NCBI GenBank assembly: GCA_943789485.1
Contig: CALSUH010000005.1
Coordinates: 124,001-188,000 of the forward strand
Direction: 5' to 3'
Length of the DNA stretch: 64,000 bases
DNA from: an uncultured Pseudomonadales bacterium
Lineage (GTDB): Bacteria; Pseudomonadota; Gammaproteobacteria; Pseudomonadales; Pseudohongiellaceae
Shown here: in pieces, positions 18,977 through 28,936 of the stretch
Numbering within the stretch: position 1 is the first letter of the stretch
Layout of the letters: each line of letters opens with the position of its first letter
The notes under the pieces: model-generated
Databases searched by the model: none
What the model saw: only the letters and a program-made list of their open reading frames with translations
Told to the model about the DNA's origin: nothing
Program-made: the position numbers and the translations under genes

Positions 18977-19291
18977 CTAAACTCTTGGCGGCAATCCATG
19001 AACCAGTGTAATACTTTTCAACGTCGTACCAGCACGGCGAAATTCGGAAAGAGCTTGATAATCATCATCGTTGTACCACTGCTTGGCTAATTCCTCCGAG
19101 GGAAATTTGAAGATAATGATGCGACCTTCGAGCGGAGAATCCCCTTCGAAATTTTCATGGCTATCATCGAATGTAACGAACTCGCCACCAAATTTTTTTA
19201 ATATGGGGAAGAACCCCTTCTCATATTTACGGTATTCACTCGCATCTTCAATGACGAGATTGGCTATCATAAAAACTGCTACGTCAGACAT
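18977..19291 (-). CDS. DUF1330 domain protein
   Basis: A small protein of 104 residues from the ATG at 19291 (GGGAG site just upstream; the in-frame start eight codons earlier at 19315 has none). The dimeric ferredoxin-like DUF1330 fold is shown by FMIANLVIEDASEYRKYEKG near the start, the EGRIIIFKFPSEELAKQWYNDDDY segment, and the ending SITLVHGLPP. The biochemical role of the family is not established. The neighbouring MAPEG gene lies 46 bases beyond in the same orientation, so the pair may be co-transcribed. Confidence 0.85.
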   Translation of the reverse strand: MSDVAVFMIANLVIEDASEYRKYEKGFFPILKKFGGEFVTFDDSHENFEGDSPLEGRIIIFKFPSEELAKQWYNDDDYQALSEFRRAGTTLKSITLVHGLPPRV

Positions 19292-19361
19292 TTTTGTCTC
19301 CCTATTTTTCCCCAATATTGGCTCGTTCTACTTTTTATTAGTTAAAATCATACCGCGATTA

Positions 19362-19763
19362 CTACCCAGCAGCATTAACTATACCCAGCCACATAACCAG
19401 AACAGAAAGATTACCAATGGCGAATATAGTGAGTCTGTGCACCACGTTGTTGTAACTTAGATGAATTATACTGTGAATCACCCGCGCGACTACGAAGATC
19501 CAAGCATTGATTACGGGTAGTTGACCCGTCTGGTCCAACGCCAAATACACGGCGCCACCTGCATAGAACAGCGTCGGAACTTCGAATAAGTTATTGAAAT
19601 TACGTGTCGTCTTAGCGACGAAATCTGGAATATCGTGCCCTTGCATTAAGCTATAGTAGCTCTGCGGCACCTTACCTGTCTGTACAGATCCAACCCTCAC
19701 GCGAGCCGTGAGTACCATTATTACCATAGTTAGAATGACCAACATAAACATAGGGTATAGCAT
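19362..19763 (-). CDS. MAPEG-family integral membrane protein
   Basis: A 133-residue protein with four hydrophobic helices and the central MAPEG signature RNFNNLFEVPTLFYA (about residues 54-68). MAPEG proteins include membrane glutathione transferases and eicosanoid enzymes; bacterial members are mostly uncharacterised. The gene is divergent from pepQ and upstream of the DUF1330 gene on the same strand. Fold assignment is solid; substrate is unknown. Confidence 0.87.
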   Translation of the reverse strand: MLYPMFMLVILTMVIMVLTARVRVGSVQTGKVPQSYYSLMQGHDIPDFVAKTTRNFNNLFEVPTLFYAGGAVYLALDQTGQLPVINAWIFVVARVIHSIIHLSYNNVVHRLTIFAIGNLSVLVMWLGIVNAAG

Positions 19764-19864
19764 CTTATCCCCCTTCCTATCGCAACAACGGGCTCTGTCT
19801 GTTGACAGTCATTTCGCAGTATAATTCTAACTCTCTGCATTAAACAGCACTCAGGGGCACGGAC

Positions 19865-21199
19865 TTGACCATAGACAATTATGCCAACCATATAGCTACA
19901 CTCACTCGCACCTATACCGATGCTCTGCAATATGTCGCTAGCGAAGGCGCGCAGCTGGTTGGGGTACTTGTGCATAGCGGCGCGGAACACCACTATTATG
20001 GAGATGATCGAGGAGTGGCATTTCAAGCTTTCGGGCACCTCCTGCACTGGATTCCTGTCAACCGCCCCAATCAATTCGTCTATTTCCGTCCCGGGGAGAA
20101 GCCCATCTATTTCCAAATTGTGCCCAGCGATTTCTGGTATGAACAGGATATAGACGTTGAACCTGAATGGGAGGAAACGCTCACTATCGTTAGATTGAGT
20201 AGCCTAGATGAACTCGTTACCCAACTAAAGCTGCATTCAGTTGCAGATGTTGCCTACATCGGAGGACATACTGACATCGCCGCCTCTCTTGGCATCGATA
20301 AGGCTTTGATTAACCCAAAAAAACTACTAGCCTATCTAGATTTCTCGCGAGCCGTAAAAACAGGCTATGAGCTCAAGCAATTGCGTGCTGCTAACCACCT
20401 GGCTCTTCTCGGCCATGCCGCCGCTAAGGCTTGTTTTTTACAGGGGGGAAGTGAATATGAGATTCACATGGCCTTTCTGCAAGCCACTCAAAAATTAGAA
20501 GACGAATGTCCCTATACTAATATCGTGGCTCTCAATGAGAAGGCTGCGATATTGCACTATCAATTCAAACGCAAAACAAACACGGACAAAGGGCAGGTTC
20601 TCCTAATAGATGCCGGCTGTCGCGTAAAGGCTTACGGTTCGGACATAACCCGAACTTCGGTAAGCGACAACGTTCACCCAGTATTTAGGTCTCTTGTTTC
20701 TGCGATGGAGACGTTGGAACTCGCGCTAGTCGACGAAGTTAAACCTGGAAAAACTTACCAATCATTGCATACGTCAACATTGGCAAGGATCGCCCGTGTC
20801 CTGATTGATCATAATATTTGTGCAGGTGAAGTAGAAGATTTAGTCGAGCTCAATATCCCTCAACTGTTTATGCCGCACGGCGTGGGGCATTTGTTAGGAA
20901 TTCAGGTACACGATGTAGGTGGACATCAGTCTGATACTGACGGAGCCATATTGCCTCCGCCCGAGAATTCTCCAGCGCTGAGAAATACACGCGTGATGGA
21001 AACCGATATGGTGTTTACCGTGGAGCCGGGCTTGTACTTCATTCCACTTATTCTAGAGGCAGAACGAGGCTCAGATCGTGGTAAAGTGATAAACTGGAAT
21101 ACCGTCGACGCACTCTATCCCTGCGGAGGTATTCGTATCGAAGATAATATTCGTGTGACATCCGATAGCGCTGAGAATCTGACGCGCCAATTCGAATAA
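19865..21199 (+). CDS. pepQ: Xaa-Pro dipeptidase
   Basis: A cytosolic M24 metallopeptidase that splits dipeptides with C-terminal proline. At 444 residues it matches bacterial PepQ (E. coli 443). The dinuclear metal ligands are visible: Asp in LLIDAGCR, Asp in GSDITRTS, His in PHGVGHLLG, Glu in TVEPGLYF and Glu in GIRIEDNI. The N-terminal creatinase-like domain includes HYYGDDRGVAFQ. The start is TTG, with AGGGG about seven bases upstream. It is divergent from the MAPEG gene and convergent with waaA. Confidence 0.95.
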   Translation: MTIDNYANHIATLTRTYTDALQYVASEGAQLVGVLVHSGAEHHYYGDDRGVAFQAFGHLLHWIPVNRPNQFVYFRPGEKPIYFQIVPSDFWYEQDIDVEPEWEETLTIVRLSSLDELVTQLKLHSVADVAYIGGHTDIAASLGIDKALINPKKLLAYLDFSRAVKTGYELKQLRAANHLALLGHAAAKACFLQGGSEYEIHMAFLQATQKLEDECPYTNIVALNEKAAILHYQFKRKTNTDKGQVLLIDAGCRVKAYGSDITRTSVSDNVHPVFRSLVSAMETLELALVDEVKPGKTYQSLHTSTLARIARVLIDHNICAGEVEDLVELNIPQLFMPHGVGHLLGIQVHDVGGHQSDTDGAILPPPENSPALRNTRVMETDMVFTVEPGLYFIPLILEAERGSDRGKVINWNTVDALYPCGGIRIEDNIRVTSDSAENLTRQFE

Positions 21200-21208
21200 G
21201 AATAATTA

Positions 21209-22486
21209 CTAGGGCTTCGAGACAAGAGGCACAACTAGTTTCATTAACGCGGGCAAGGCATTCTGATTTTCTCTTACTAACTGTTTTCCTCGCTCACCCA
21301 TTTCCTGCCGCGCCCGTTCGTCTGCGATCAATGTAGAAACCCTCTGAGCTAATTCCATCTCGTTCTGTACAGTCTTTAGACCACCAGCGTGTTCCAGTTG
21401 TTTGCAGATGGTCGCGAAGTTGTACTGAGAGGGACCTACTAAAATTGGGACGCCCATTGCCGCCGGCTCGAGGATATTCTGACAACCGGTATCGACAAGA
21501 CTTCCGCCGACGAACGCGATCGTCGCGACACTGTAGTAGTCCAGCATTTCTCCCATGCTATTCCCTATTACAACTTGAATGTTAGGCTCTACTACTGCAC
21601 CGTCACTTCGCCTCACTGTAGTGAGACCTTCGTCTTCGCTTAATTTGCCAGCCTTGACGAATCGCTCAGGATGTCGTGGAATCAATACCAAAAGTAAAGA
21701 AGGGATTTCAGCAAGACATTTTTTGAACGCGGCTAACACTTTCTCTTCTTCACCCTCACGTGTGCTAGCTGCAACTAGGACAGGTCGCGCTGTTTTTTCG
21801 ATTGCGGCAAAGTACGCTTGCTTCTCTTTCTCACTCACGTTAACTAAGAATTTTAAGCTACCAGTAACTACTACCTGTTCTGGATTGGCCCCAAGATCGA
21901 TGAAACGCTGTGCATCGGGCGCAGCTTGAGCAGCTATGCAATCGACCTTCTCTAAAAGGCTGCGCGTAAATGTCGCGAAACGGCCATAACCTGCTGCCGA
22001 TTGCCCCGATAACCGGCCATTCGCCAACAACAGTTTGACGCCTCGACGATGACAAGAATGCACTAAATTTGGCCATAGCTCTGTCTCCATTAAGATCAAA
22101 AGATGAGGACGGTATTTATCAAGGAACCGATTGCAGGCGCCTGGCAGGTCGTAAGGAATGTAGACATGCATCACTGACCCGCCGAAAAGCATGCGGACGC
22201 GGTCTGAGCCGGTGGCTGTCATGGTTGTCATAACAATCTGAGCGTCAGGATAGAGACGCTGCAATTCTTTTACCAATGGCGCGGATGCAGCTGTCTCACC
22301 TACCGAAACCGCATGGATCCATAGTGTAAGTTTGCTCTTGGCGAACTCCTTAGGCATCGGCTGGAGAGCAAAACGCTCACCAATGCGTTTTCGATAGGCC
22401 GGCACTTTTAAAGATCGGACCAAAAGGCGGATGATAATTACAGGCAGTGCGAGATAGAAAATGACACTGTAGATAATTCGATGCAT
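21209..22486 (-). CDS. waaA: 3-deoxy-D-manno-octulosonic acid (Kdo) transferase
   Basis: Inner-membrane GT30 glycosyltransferase that adds Kdo to lipid IVA, the first step of LPS core assembly. Its 425 residues match the family. The N-terminal membrane-associating helix (YSVIFYLALPVIII) precedes the catalytic segment HAVSVGETAASAPLV with Glu64. Later blocks include METELWPNLVHSC, AASTREGEEE, LVLIPRHPERF and GGSLVDTGCQNILEPAAMGVP. It stands alone on the minus strand, away from the core cluster at 28-36 kb, and is divergent from the FAD oxidoreductase gene. Confidence 0.96.
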   Translation of the reverse strand: MHRIIYSVIFYLALPVIIIRLLVRSLKVPAYRKRIGERFALQPMPKEFAKSKLTLWIHAVSVGETAASAPLVKELQRLYPDAQIVMTTMTATGSDRVRMLFGGSVMHVYIPYDLPGACNRFLDKYRPHLLILMETELWPNLVHSCHRRGVKLLLANGRLSGQSAAGYGRFATFTRSLLEKVDCIAAQAAPDAQRFIDLGANPEQVVVTGSLKFLVNVSEKEKQAYFAAIEKTARPVLVAASTREGEEEKVLAAFKKCLAEIPSLLLVLIPRHPERFVKAGKLSEDEGLTTVRRSDGAVVEPNIQVVIGNSMGEMLDYYSVATIAFVGGSLVDTGCQNILEPAAMGVPILVGPSQYNFATICKQLEHAGGLKTVQNEMELAQRVSTLIADERARQEMGERGKQLVRENQNALPALMKLVVPLVSKP

Positions 22487-22643
22487 GAAAACCCAGCCTA
22501 GTTATTTAGTTTGCCGCTGCGATAGGGAAGTAATTGGGAAATAGTCCCTTATGCCGATATAATTTGAGTCCTGCAGTCTATCCGAATGCAGACCCGGCAC
22601 TCACGTCCCACACATCAACTACAGCACCGAGCCAAGGTAACGA

Positions 22644-23855
22644 ATGACATCGAGCTATTCAACCGACATCGTTATATTTGGCGGCGGAATTGCGGGCCTG
22701 TGGTTGCTGAACCGCTTACGCGATCAAGGCTATCACGCCATATTGCTGGAGACTGACAAGCTCGGCTGTGGTCAGACCCTCGCTTCACAAGGCATTATCC
22801 ATGGCGGTCTCAAATATGCTCTAAATGGTGCCCTAAGTGATGCGGCTAATATCATATCCGATATGCCTGCACGCTGGCGGAGCGCTCTAGCCGGCGAGGC
22901 AGAAATCGACCTTAGAGGGTGCCGTGTACTCAGCGAACACTACTACATGTGGTCCGACTCAGGATTTCGCTCGAAGCTTAAAACCTTCCTCGGCAGCAAG
23001 AGCCTAAGCGGAAGAGTTACAGCGGTAGAGAAGCAAGACTATCCAGACTTCTTCAAGGCCGCCACCGTCAAGGGTACGCTCTATAGACTTCCGGACTTTG
23101 TGGTAGATACTAACTCCCTACTCGAAGTGTTAACCGAGAAGCAGCGTGACTGGATATTCAGAATAAGCCCTGGGAGCTATACGTTCGAGCGTAATGAATC
23201 GGGGTTGGTCAATGCTGTCTCATTTGGTGATACAGACACGCAATTTTCTCTTAAAGCGCAGAAGTTTATTTTCAGCGCCGGCAAAGGCAATCAGCAACTC
23301 ATTGATGATGCGGGCCTAGCGAAGCCAAAGAGTCAATTGAGGCCGTTGAACATGGTCTATGTGAAGGGAAAGAATCTCCCTTCTGTCTTTGTGCACTGTA
23401 TAGGGGATAGCTTTAAGCTAACACCGACGCTAACTGTAACCTCCCATAGCGATGCGGAGGGAGAAACGGTTTGGTACCTCGGCGGTGAGATCGCCGAAGC
23501 CGGCGTGGGCAAAGAAGCGAACGCACAGATTCATTCCGCTCGAACGCTTCTAACAACTTTATTCCCTTGGATAAATTTTGCAGATATGAAATTTCACTGC
23601 TTTGCCATCGATAGAGCGGAAGCCAATGTAAACAACAACTACCGCCCGGAAAATGCCTATTTTAGTGAAGAAAGTAATGTGTTGGTTGCATGGCCCACGA
23701 AGCTAACTCTTACACCGAATTTGGCCGATAGCATTACTGAGCATTTCGCTGCTAGCGGAATTGTTCCCTCAAGCACTGCCGCTGCCGCTGCCGCTGAGCA
23801 GGATTTAAGTGATGTACTAGAAGCCGCAGAGATTGCGACTTCACGCTGGGATTAG
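22644..23855 (+). CDS. FAD-dependent oxidoreductase (DAO family)
   Basis: A 403-residue flavoprotein with an N-terminal dinucleotide-binding fold (IVIFGGGIAGLWLLNRL, then LLETDKLGCGQT) and the glycerol-3-phosphate dehydrogenase/D-amino acid oxidase motif ASQGIIHGGLKYAL. The substrate-binding C-terminal half has no family hallmark that I can name. An AAGG site lies just before the ATG. The aldo/keto reductase gene begins only 6 bases after its stop, so the two redox enzymes form one transcription unit. The substrate is unknown. Confidence 0.85.
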   Translation: MTSSYSTDIVIFGGGIAGLWLLNRLRDQGYHAILLETDKLGCGQTLASQGIIHGGLKYALNGALSDAANIISDMPARWRSALAGEAEIDLRGCRVLSEHYYMWSDSGFRSKLKTFLGSKSLSGRVTAVEKQDYPDFFKAATVKGTLYRLPDFVVDTNSLLEVLTEKQRDWIFRISPGSYTFERNESGLVNAVSFGDTDTQFSLKAQKFIFSAGKGNQQLIDDAGLAKPKSQLRPLNMVYVKGKNLPSVFVHCIGDSFKLTPTLTVTSHSDAEGETVWYLGGEIAEAGVGKEANAQIHSARTLLTTLFPWINFADMKFHCFAIDRAEANVNNNYRPENAYFSEESNVLVAWPTKLTLTPNLADSITEHFAASGIVPSSTAAAAAAEQDLSDVLEAAEIATSRWD

Positions 23856-23861
23856 AAACGA

Positions 23862-24659
23862 ATGGGTTTGGCAAAAAGAAAGCTGGGGAAAACCGGCCTC
23901 GAGGTTTCCTGTCTAGGCTTCGGCACGGTCAAGATCGGCCGCAATCAAGAGGTTAAGTATCCCAGTGGTTTCTCGCTTCCTTCCGATGAGGAGGTATCCG
24001 CTTTGATTGACCAAGCCAAAGACCTCGGCATCAACTTCATCGATACAGCACCCGCTTATGGCAGCAGCGAGCAACGCTTGGGGCGCCTCCTAAAAAACCG
24101 GCAAGATTGGATTATTTGCAGCAAGGTCGGTGAAGAGTTTACTGCTGGGAAGTCCTACTACGACTTTTCTGCAAAGCATACACAACGCAGTATCGAACGT
24201 AGTCTGCGTGACATAGGAACTGACTACCTTGATATCGTCTTGATTCATTCCGATGGACAAGACTGCAAGATTCTCGAATCCAGCGATTGTGCTGAAACCC
24301 TTCTACGACTCAAGGGAGAAGGCCTTATTAAAGCCGTCGGTATGTCCACCAAGACTGTGGAAGGCGGCATGAAGGCCGTTGAGATGCTTGACTTGGTGAT
24401 GGTGACCTACAATCCTTCAATGCAGGACGACGCGATAGTGATCGATCATGCGCTCGCGCTCGAGAAAGGAATTCTCGTAAAGAAGGCATTGAATAGCGGC
24501 CACGATTGCATAGCTGGTGATAACGTTGAGAGTCCTGTTGGCGCTAACTTCACTGAGGGAAATTTACGTTTCGCGCTAGACAAAGAAGGTGTCACTAGCG
24601 TGATAGTGGGAACTATAAATCCAACCCACCTGCAGGAAAATGTAGAAGCCGTGCAGTAA
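23862..24659 (+). CDS. aldo/keto reductase
   Basis: A 265-residue NAD(P)H-dependent reductase of the aldo/keto reductase TIM-barrel family. The N-terminus RKLGKTGLEVSCLGFGTVKIG, the catalytic Asp/Tyr region FIDTAPAYGSSEQRLG, the lysine in ICSKVG, and the D-H segment YLDIVLIHSDG are all visible. The cofactor-binding end (FALDKEGVTSVIVGTINPTHL) is present. It is somewhat short for the family (often 280-330). It is paired with the preceding FAD oxidoreductase; the physiological substrate cannot be read from the sequence. Confidence 0.9.
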   Translation: MGLAKRKLGKTGLEVSCLGFGTVKIGRNQEVKYPSGFSLPSDEEVSALIDQAKDLGINFIDTAPAYGSSEQRLGRLLKNRQDWIICSKVGEEFTAGKSYYDFSAKHTQRSIERSLRDIGTDYLDIVLIHSDGQDCKILESSDCAETLLRLKGEGLIKAVGMSTKTVEGGMKAVEMLDLVMVTYNPSMQDDAIVIDHALALEKGILVKKALNSGHDCIAGDNVESPVGANFTEGNLRFALDKEGVTSVIVGTINPTHLQENVEAVQ

Positions 24660-24694
24660 CGGTGTTCTATTGCTTACTGCTAGCCTAAAGCCTT

Positions 24695-26122
24695 CTAGCC
24701 CGAGTCCTTCATTTTTTCTACTATAGCCGAGGTAGAGCAATCGTCTAGAAATTCGAGTGCTTTCACTTCGCCACCGTAAGAAAGAACATACTCGCCGCCG
24801 ACAACCTGCTCCAAAGAGTAGTCCCCACCCTTAACAAGAATGTCTGGCTGCAAAGATTTCAACAGCGCCTCTGGCGTGTCCTCTTCAAAATTTACGACCC
24901 AGTCCACCGCCTCTAGACCATCGAGCACGGCCATTCTTCGCTCAACAGGGTTAATTGGCCGACCAGGCCCCTTCAGTCGCGTAACTGATTCGTCTGCATT
25001 GATCGCTACGATGAGTCTATCGCCGAGATTTTTCGCTTGGCTTAGATAACCGACGTGCCCAGCATGAATGATATCGAAGCAACCATTAGTGAATACGATC
25101 TTTTCTCCGTGAGCTTTGGCATCATGCACGGCGATACTAAGTTGTTCCGCCGTCATAACACCCATACCAGAATTCTGCTCAGCCAGTATCGCTCTGCGTA
25201 ATTCAGGGCCACTTATCGCCGCGGTGCCCAGCTTTGCGACTACTAATCCTGCGGCAAGGTTCGCAATAGCTGTTGCTTCGGCGATATCATCGCCTGCCGC
25301 TAGTGCAGACGCGAGCACAGAGATAACCGTGTCGCCTGCACCGGTCACGTCGAATACTTCACGCGCGCGTGCGGGCAGATGCAATTCCTCTGAGCCTGGA
25401 CGCAGTAATGTCATGCCATGCTCACCACGGGTGATAAGCATGGCCTGCAATTCGAGGTCATTCATTAGTTTGAGCCCCTTGCGCACCAGTTCCTCTTCGT
25501 TTGCGCAAGGTCCGACAACCGATTCGAATTCACTCAGGTTTGGCGTAATCAGGGTCGATCCGCGATATTTTTCAAAATCGGTTCCTTTCGGATCGACGAT
25601 GATTGGAATATTTTTCCCTCTGGCGAGCTTGATCAAGGCGGCCACATCTTGCAATGCACCCTTCGCATAGTCTGAGAGCACGAGTGCTTGCGCGCTTGGA
25701 AGAAGAGAAGCCGCGAGCGATTGCAGATCAGCTACGTCTTGCTCATCAAACTTTTCCTCGAAATCGAGTCGAATTAATTGTTGATGCTGGCTAATTACTC
25801 GCAGTTTAGTGATGGTCGGCTTATCTTCTGATTTCAAAAATTCGCAATAAACTCCAGCAGCGGTAAGGCGAGACTCCAAATCCTGCGCATTATCGTCCTT
25901 ACCTACAACACCGATAAGGGTAGCCGCCGAACCCAGAGCTGCAATATTCAGTGCCACGTTTCCAGCTCCACCTGGACGGTCTTCTTGGCTGCCAACCTGC
26001 ACAACCGGTACCGGCGCCTCTGGTGAGATACGCGAGGCGGCGCCATGCCAATATCGATCCAGCATGACATCGCCGATAACCAAGAGCTTGGCTTGCTGAA
26101 AGGGGGGCATCTCAAGTTTCAT
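24695..26122 (-). CDS. hldE: bifunctional heptose-7-phosphate kinase / heptose-1-phosphate adenylyltransferase
   Basis: Makes ADP-heptose for the LPS inner core. The N-terminal ribokinase-like domain shows GDVMLDRYWHG, RPGGAGNVALN and the PfkB signature FDVTGAGDTV; the C-terminal cytidylyltransferase-like domain begins at VFTNGCFDIIHAGHVGYL with the HxGH motif. From the ATG at 26122 (AGGA eight bases upstream) it has 475 residues, nearly the E. coli length of 477. A longer in-frame start at 26212 adds an unrelated hydrophobic stretch and is not favoured. It feeds the heptosyltransferases WaaC and WaaF encoded at 34-36 kb. Confidence 0.96.
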   Translation of the reverse strand: MKLEMPPFQQAKLLVIGDVMLDRYWHGAASRISPEAPVPVVQVGSQEDRPGGAGNVALNIAALGSAATLIGVVGKDDNAQDLESRLTAAGVYCEFLKSEDKPTITKLRVISQHQQLIRLDFEEKFDEQDVADLQSLAASLLPSAQALVLSDYAKGALQDVAALIKLARGKNIPIIVDPKGTDFEKYRGSTLITPNLSEFESVVGPCANEEELVRKGLKLMNDLELQAMLITRGEHGMTLLRPGSEELHLPARAREVFDVTGAGDTVISVLASALAAGDDIAEATAIANLAAGLVVAKLGTAAISGPELRRAILAEQNSGMGVMTAEQLSIAVHDAKAHGEKIVFTNGCFDIIHAGHVGYLSQAKNLGDRLIVAINADESVTRLKGPGRPINPVERRMAVLDGLEAVDWVVNFEEDTPEALLKSLQPDILVKGGDYSLEQVVGGEYVLSYGGEVKALEFLDDCSTSAIVEKMKDSG

Positions 26123-26428
26123 TAGAGGTTTCCTATAATCGTAGGCTGTATATTTACTGCTTTTTATGGCGGCTGATGATATCACATGGCATAAATACAG
26201 AAAAAACCCCACGTTAAGTCCAATATCCCTATTTTTAAAAAAAATGGGAATTTCCTATTAAATATGTCAGTTTTACTCTAGTAAGTGGGTTTTTCTCTCG
26301 ACATAGGTAGATAGACAATCAATGCCTCGTAAAGTGCTGTTATTTCTAGGCTTCTGCTACAATTCGCGCAAGCAAGAGCGATAAACCTATTATTCTCCTC
26401 ATTCTCCCGGTACTCGCTGGCGTAACTA
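26123..26428. other. intergenic region between divergent hldE and lpxL
   Basis: A 306-base AT-rich gap that must hold the promoters of both genes. The only notable element is an imperfect palindrome at 26227-26248: CCC, an AT run of T then A tracts, then GGG. I see no convincing sigma-70 boxes, small gene or RNA motif. Confidence 0.5.
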
Positions 26429-27358
26429 GTGGCTGAAGACTCTCAAATAAGAACACCCCTAAGCCAATTCATCGCGCCACGCTACTGGCCGACATGGATG
26501 GCTCTATCTGCCATGTGGCTGGCGGCACATCTGCCGTATCCATTGCAAATTCGTATCGGACGGTGCCTGGGGCTGCTCAGCTACTATTTCGCTAGATCGA
26601 GGCGACACATCTGTGAGGTTAATCTCCGCTTGTGCTTCCCCGAACTCTCCGAGCAAGAGCACAAGAAACTAGTAAGAAAGACCTTTCGCTCTAACGGTAT
26701 AGGGCTTATCGAGGTTGCGATCGCTTGGTTTAGAGAACCGGAAGACTATCGATCTCGTACAAGTGTGACTGGATTGGAAAACCTGGAGGCGGCTATAGCT
26801 CAGGGCAAGGGCGTGTTGCTGCTCTGTGCGCATTTCTCCAGCCTTGAAATGGGAGGATTTTTGTTCAATCTAGTTGGGGACATGGATGTGACCTATCGAC
26901 CGAACAAGAACCCGCTGTTTCAAGCTGCGATGTTCAACGGCCGCATTCGCCACTTCCGCCATGTCTACGACCGAAAAGATGTACGCGGCGCGATGCGTAG
27001 CCTGAAGGGAGGGCGCATCCTCTGGTACGCGCCAGATCAGGACTACGGGGCGAGGCACTCAGTGTTTGTCCCCTTCTTTGGAGTTCAGGCTGCAACCATC
27101 ACCGCTACCGCGCGATTCGCCAAGGTAAATGACTCTGCCGTATTATTTTATAGCCATTATCGCAATGATGATAACTCGGGGTATCATCTCGACTTCGCCC
27201 CAGCCCTAAAAGATTTTCCAACCGGCGACGCACAAGCGGACGCACGCACTACCAACAAATTAGTGGAACAGGCGATAAGAAAGCAGCCCGACCAATATCT
27301 CTGGTTACACAAGCGATTTAAGACTCAGGCTGATGGCCCTTCCGCACGGCCCTATTGA
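26429..27358 (+). CDS. lpxL: lipid A lauroyl/myristoyl-type acyltransferase
   Basis: An inner-membrane late acyltransferase that adds a secondary acyl chain to Kdo2-lipid IVA. The 309-residue length fits LpxL/LpxP/LpxM. An N-terminal hydrophobic segment (WMALSAMWLAAHL) anchors it, and the catalytic H(X4)E motif is His135-FSSL-Glu140, in LLLCAHFSSLEMGG. YRPNKNPLF and WYAPDQDYG are typical later blocks. The start appears to be GTG. It is divergent from hldE. Whether it is functionally LpxL or LpxM cannot be told from the sequence alone. Confidence 0.92.
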   Translation: MAEDSQIRTPLSQFIAPRYWPTWMALSAMWLAAHLPYPLQIRIGRCLGLLSYYFARSRRHICEVNLRLCFPELSEQEHKKLVRKTFRSNGIGLIEVAIAWFREPEDYRSRTSVTGLENLEAAIAQGKGVLLLCAHFSSLEMGGFLFNLVGDMDVTYRPNKNPLFQAAMFNGRIRHFRHVYDRKDVRGAMRSLKGGRILWYAPDQDYGARHSVFVPFFGVQAATITATARFAKVNDSAVLFYSHYRNDDNSGYHLDFAPALKDFPTGDAQADARTTNKLVEQAIRKQPDQYLWLHKRFKTQADGPSARPY

Positions 27359-27385
27359 TCTCATATTAACAATGTATAGCTAAAA

Positions 27386-28885
27386 ATGAATCTAGATTGG
27401 CGACAACACGACATTAGATGGACCGCAGTAGTGGCGAGCTTAGTGCTGTCTCTGTTTACCCTACTCCTACAGGAAACGCCTAACGCCGATGCTTATACCT
27501 ATGCGCGCACCGCCGAGATATTCCTTGTTGATGGTATTATCGCTGCCTATCAACATTATTCATGGGCAACATACTCGATTCTAATCGGCATCGTATCCAC
27601 AACTGGGCTGGATGTATTCTCAGCTGGCTTGCTCATCAACGCGATGTTCTACGCTATTCTTGTTTACGCCTTTCTCAGTATTGTAAAACAAATCAATGAT
27701 TCAGAGCCCTTGCTCGCCATCGCGGCAATCTGCATCCTTGTATACCCGCAGTTGAATGAGTACCGCGAACTACTAATTCGTGATACTGGATTCTGGGCGC
27801 TTTCTATTGCGGCACTCTGGCAGTACCTGCTGTACGTCAAGACGCAGTCTCTGCGCTCTGCAATTATTTTCTGCACATGTCTGCTCCTAGCCGCGTTATT
27901 TCGCGCAGAAGCGCTTGTCTATCTGGCATTCACCCCTATCTCCTTACTGTTCGATACGCGCCTCGAATTCAGCGCTCGCAAAATCCTTCTCGTCAAATTG
28001 TATGCAGTAATTATTTCCCTCTCTTTAGGCTTGCTACTCTTCCTCTCACTAGTGGGCCTCAACTTTGCACAACTCTTCGTTGAATTCGCCTCTATCTATG
28101 AACCCTTTATCTCTGGTAATTTTACGCTGAACGATGAAGAGAGAGCACTCTTAGGCTCATTGTTATTTACCGAGTACGCGGCGACCTTCTCTCGCGAATA
28201 CATAGAAGTATTCTTGCTGGCAGGCATGATTTCGATTCTACTAAGCAATTTGCTTGCTGGCATAGGCGGCCCGTATCTAATCATTTTGACTATTGGGTTC
28301 TTTAAGAGTCATCTTCGTCTCAATAGGGGAATTGCCGTACCTATTGTGTTCTATCTCTGCATAAATTTTCTGATACTGCTTAGCTTCATTATTGTTACGC
28401 GCTATTTATCCAGCCGCTACACGATGCTAATGTGTATTTTGCTAGCCTTATTCGTTCCCGCTGTCGTACTAAATCTGTTGGAGAATGCAAAGGCATCAGG
28501 TCGGAAAAGCGTAGCTTATATTATCGCGATTTTCTTCAGCTACTGCGCGATTGACTCTTATTTTAGCTTCGGCGAGTCGAAGTCTTACGTGAAAGACTCG
28601 ATTGAATGGATAGCCGAGAATACCGAAGGTTCTGCAGGGCTACTAACAAACAACCATGCTGTCGCCTATTTCAGTGGCAGGGTCGACGACTATGATTTAG
28701 TACAAAGAAACCTTAGCGAAAAGGAAATTCTATCCAGTGAAGTTGGCGATACTATTGTGGCGGAACTTACATTCGAAATGAGAAGTTTACTGAAGAAGAA
28801 TAACATCGCAGATAAGTTGACTTTACTTGCCTATTTCCCCAACGCCGACACACGGCGTATCGCAGTTTTTGAAAGAGTAGACTAG
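27386..28885 (+). CDS. polytopic membrane protein, possible GT-C glycosyltransferase
   Basis: A 499-residue protein with about ten to twelve hydrophobic helices. After the first helix, the periplasmic loop carries ETPNADAYTYARTAEIF, an acidic motif at the place where GT-C enzymes (GT39-like) keep their catalytic Asp. A soluble domain of about 90 residues (from KDSIEWIAENTEG) closes the protein, also common in GT-C enzymes. The gene begins 27 bases after lpxL and next to LPS core genes, so modifying lipid A or core from a lipid-linked sugar is a reasonable guess. The function is inferred from topology and context. Confidence 0.6.
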   Translation: MNLDWRQHDIRWTAVVASLVLSLFTLLLQETPNADAYTYARTAEIFLVDGIIAAYQHYSWATYSILIGIVSTTGLDVFSAGLLINAMFYAILVYAFLSIVKQINDSEPLLAIAAICILVYPQLNEYRELLIRDTGFWALSIAALWQYLLYVKTQSLRSAIIFCTCLLLAALFRAEALVYLAFTPISLLFDTRLEFSARKILLVKLYAVIISLSLGLLLFLSLVGLNFAQLFVEFASIYEPFISGNFTLNDEERALLGSLLFTEYAATFSREYIEVFLLAGMISILLSNLLAGIGGPYLIILTIGFFKSHLRLNRGIAVPIVFYLCINFLILLSFIIVTRYLSSRYTMLMCILLALFVPAVVLNLLENAKASGRKSVAYIIAIFFSYCAIDSYFSFGESKSYVKDSIEWIAENTEGSAGLLTNNHAVAYFSGRVDDYDLVQRNLSEKEILSSEVGDTIVAELTFEMRSLLKKNNIADKLTLLAYFPNADTRRIAVFERVD

Positions 28886-28936
28886 AGCATCTGTGAACAA
28901 TCCTATGGCCGACTAGGTAAGCCTAATACCGCTGAC

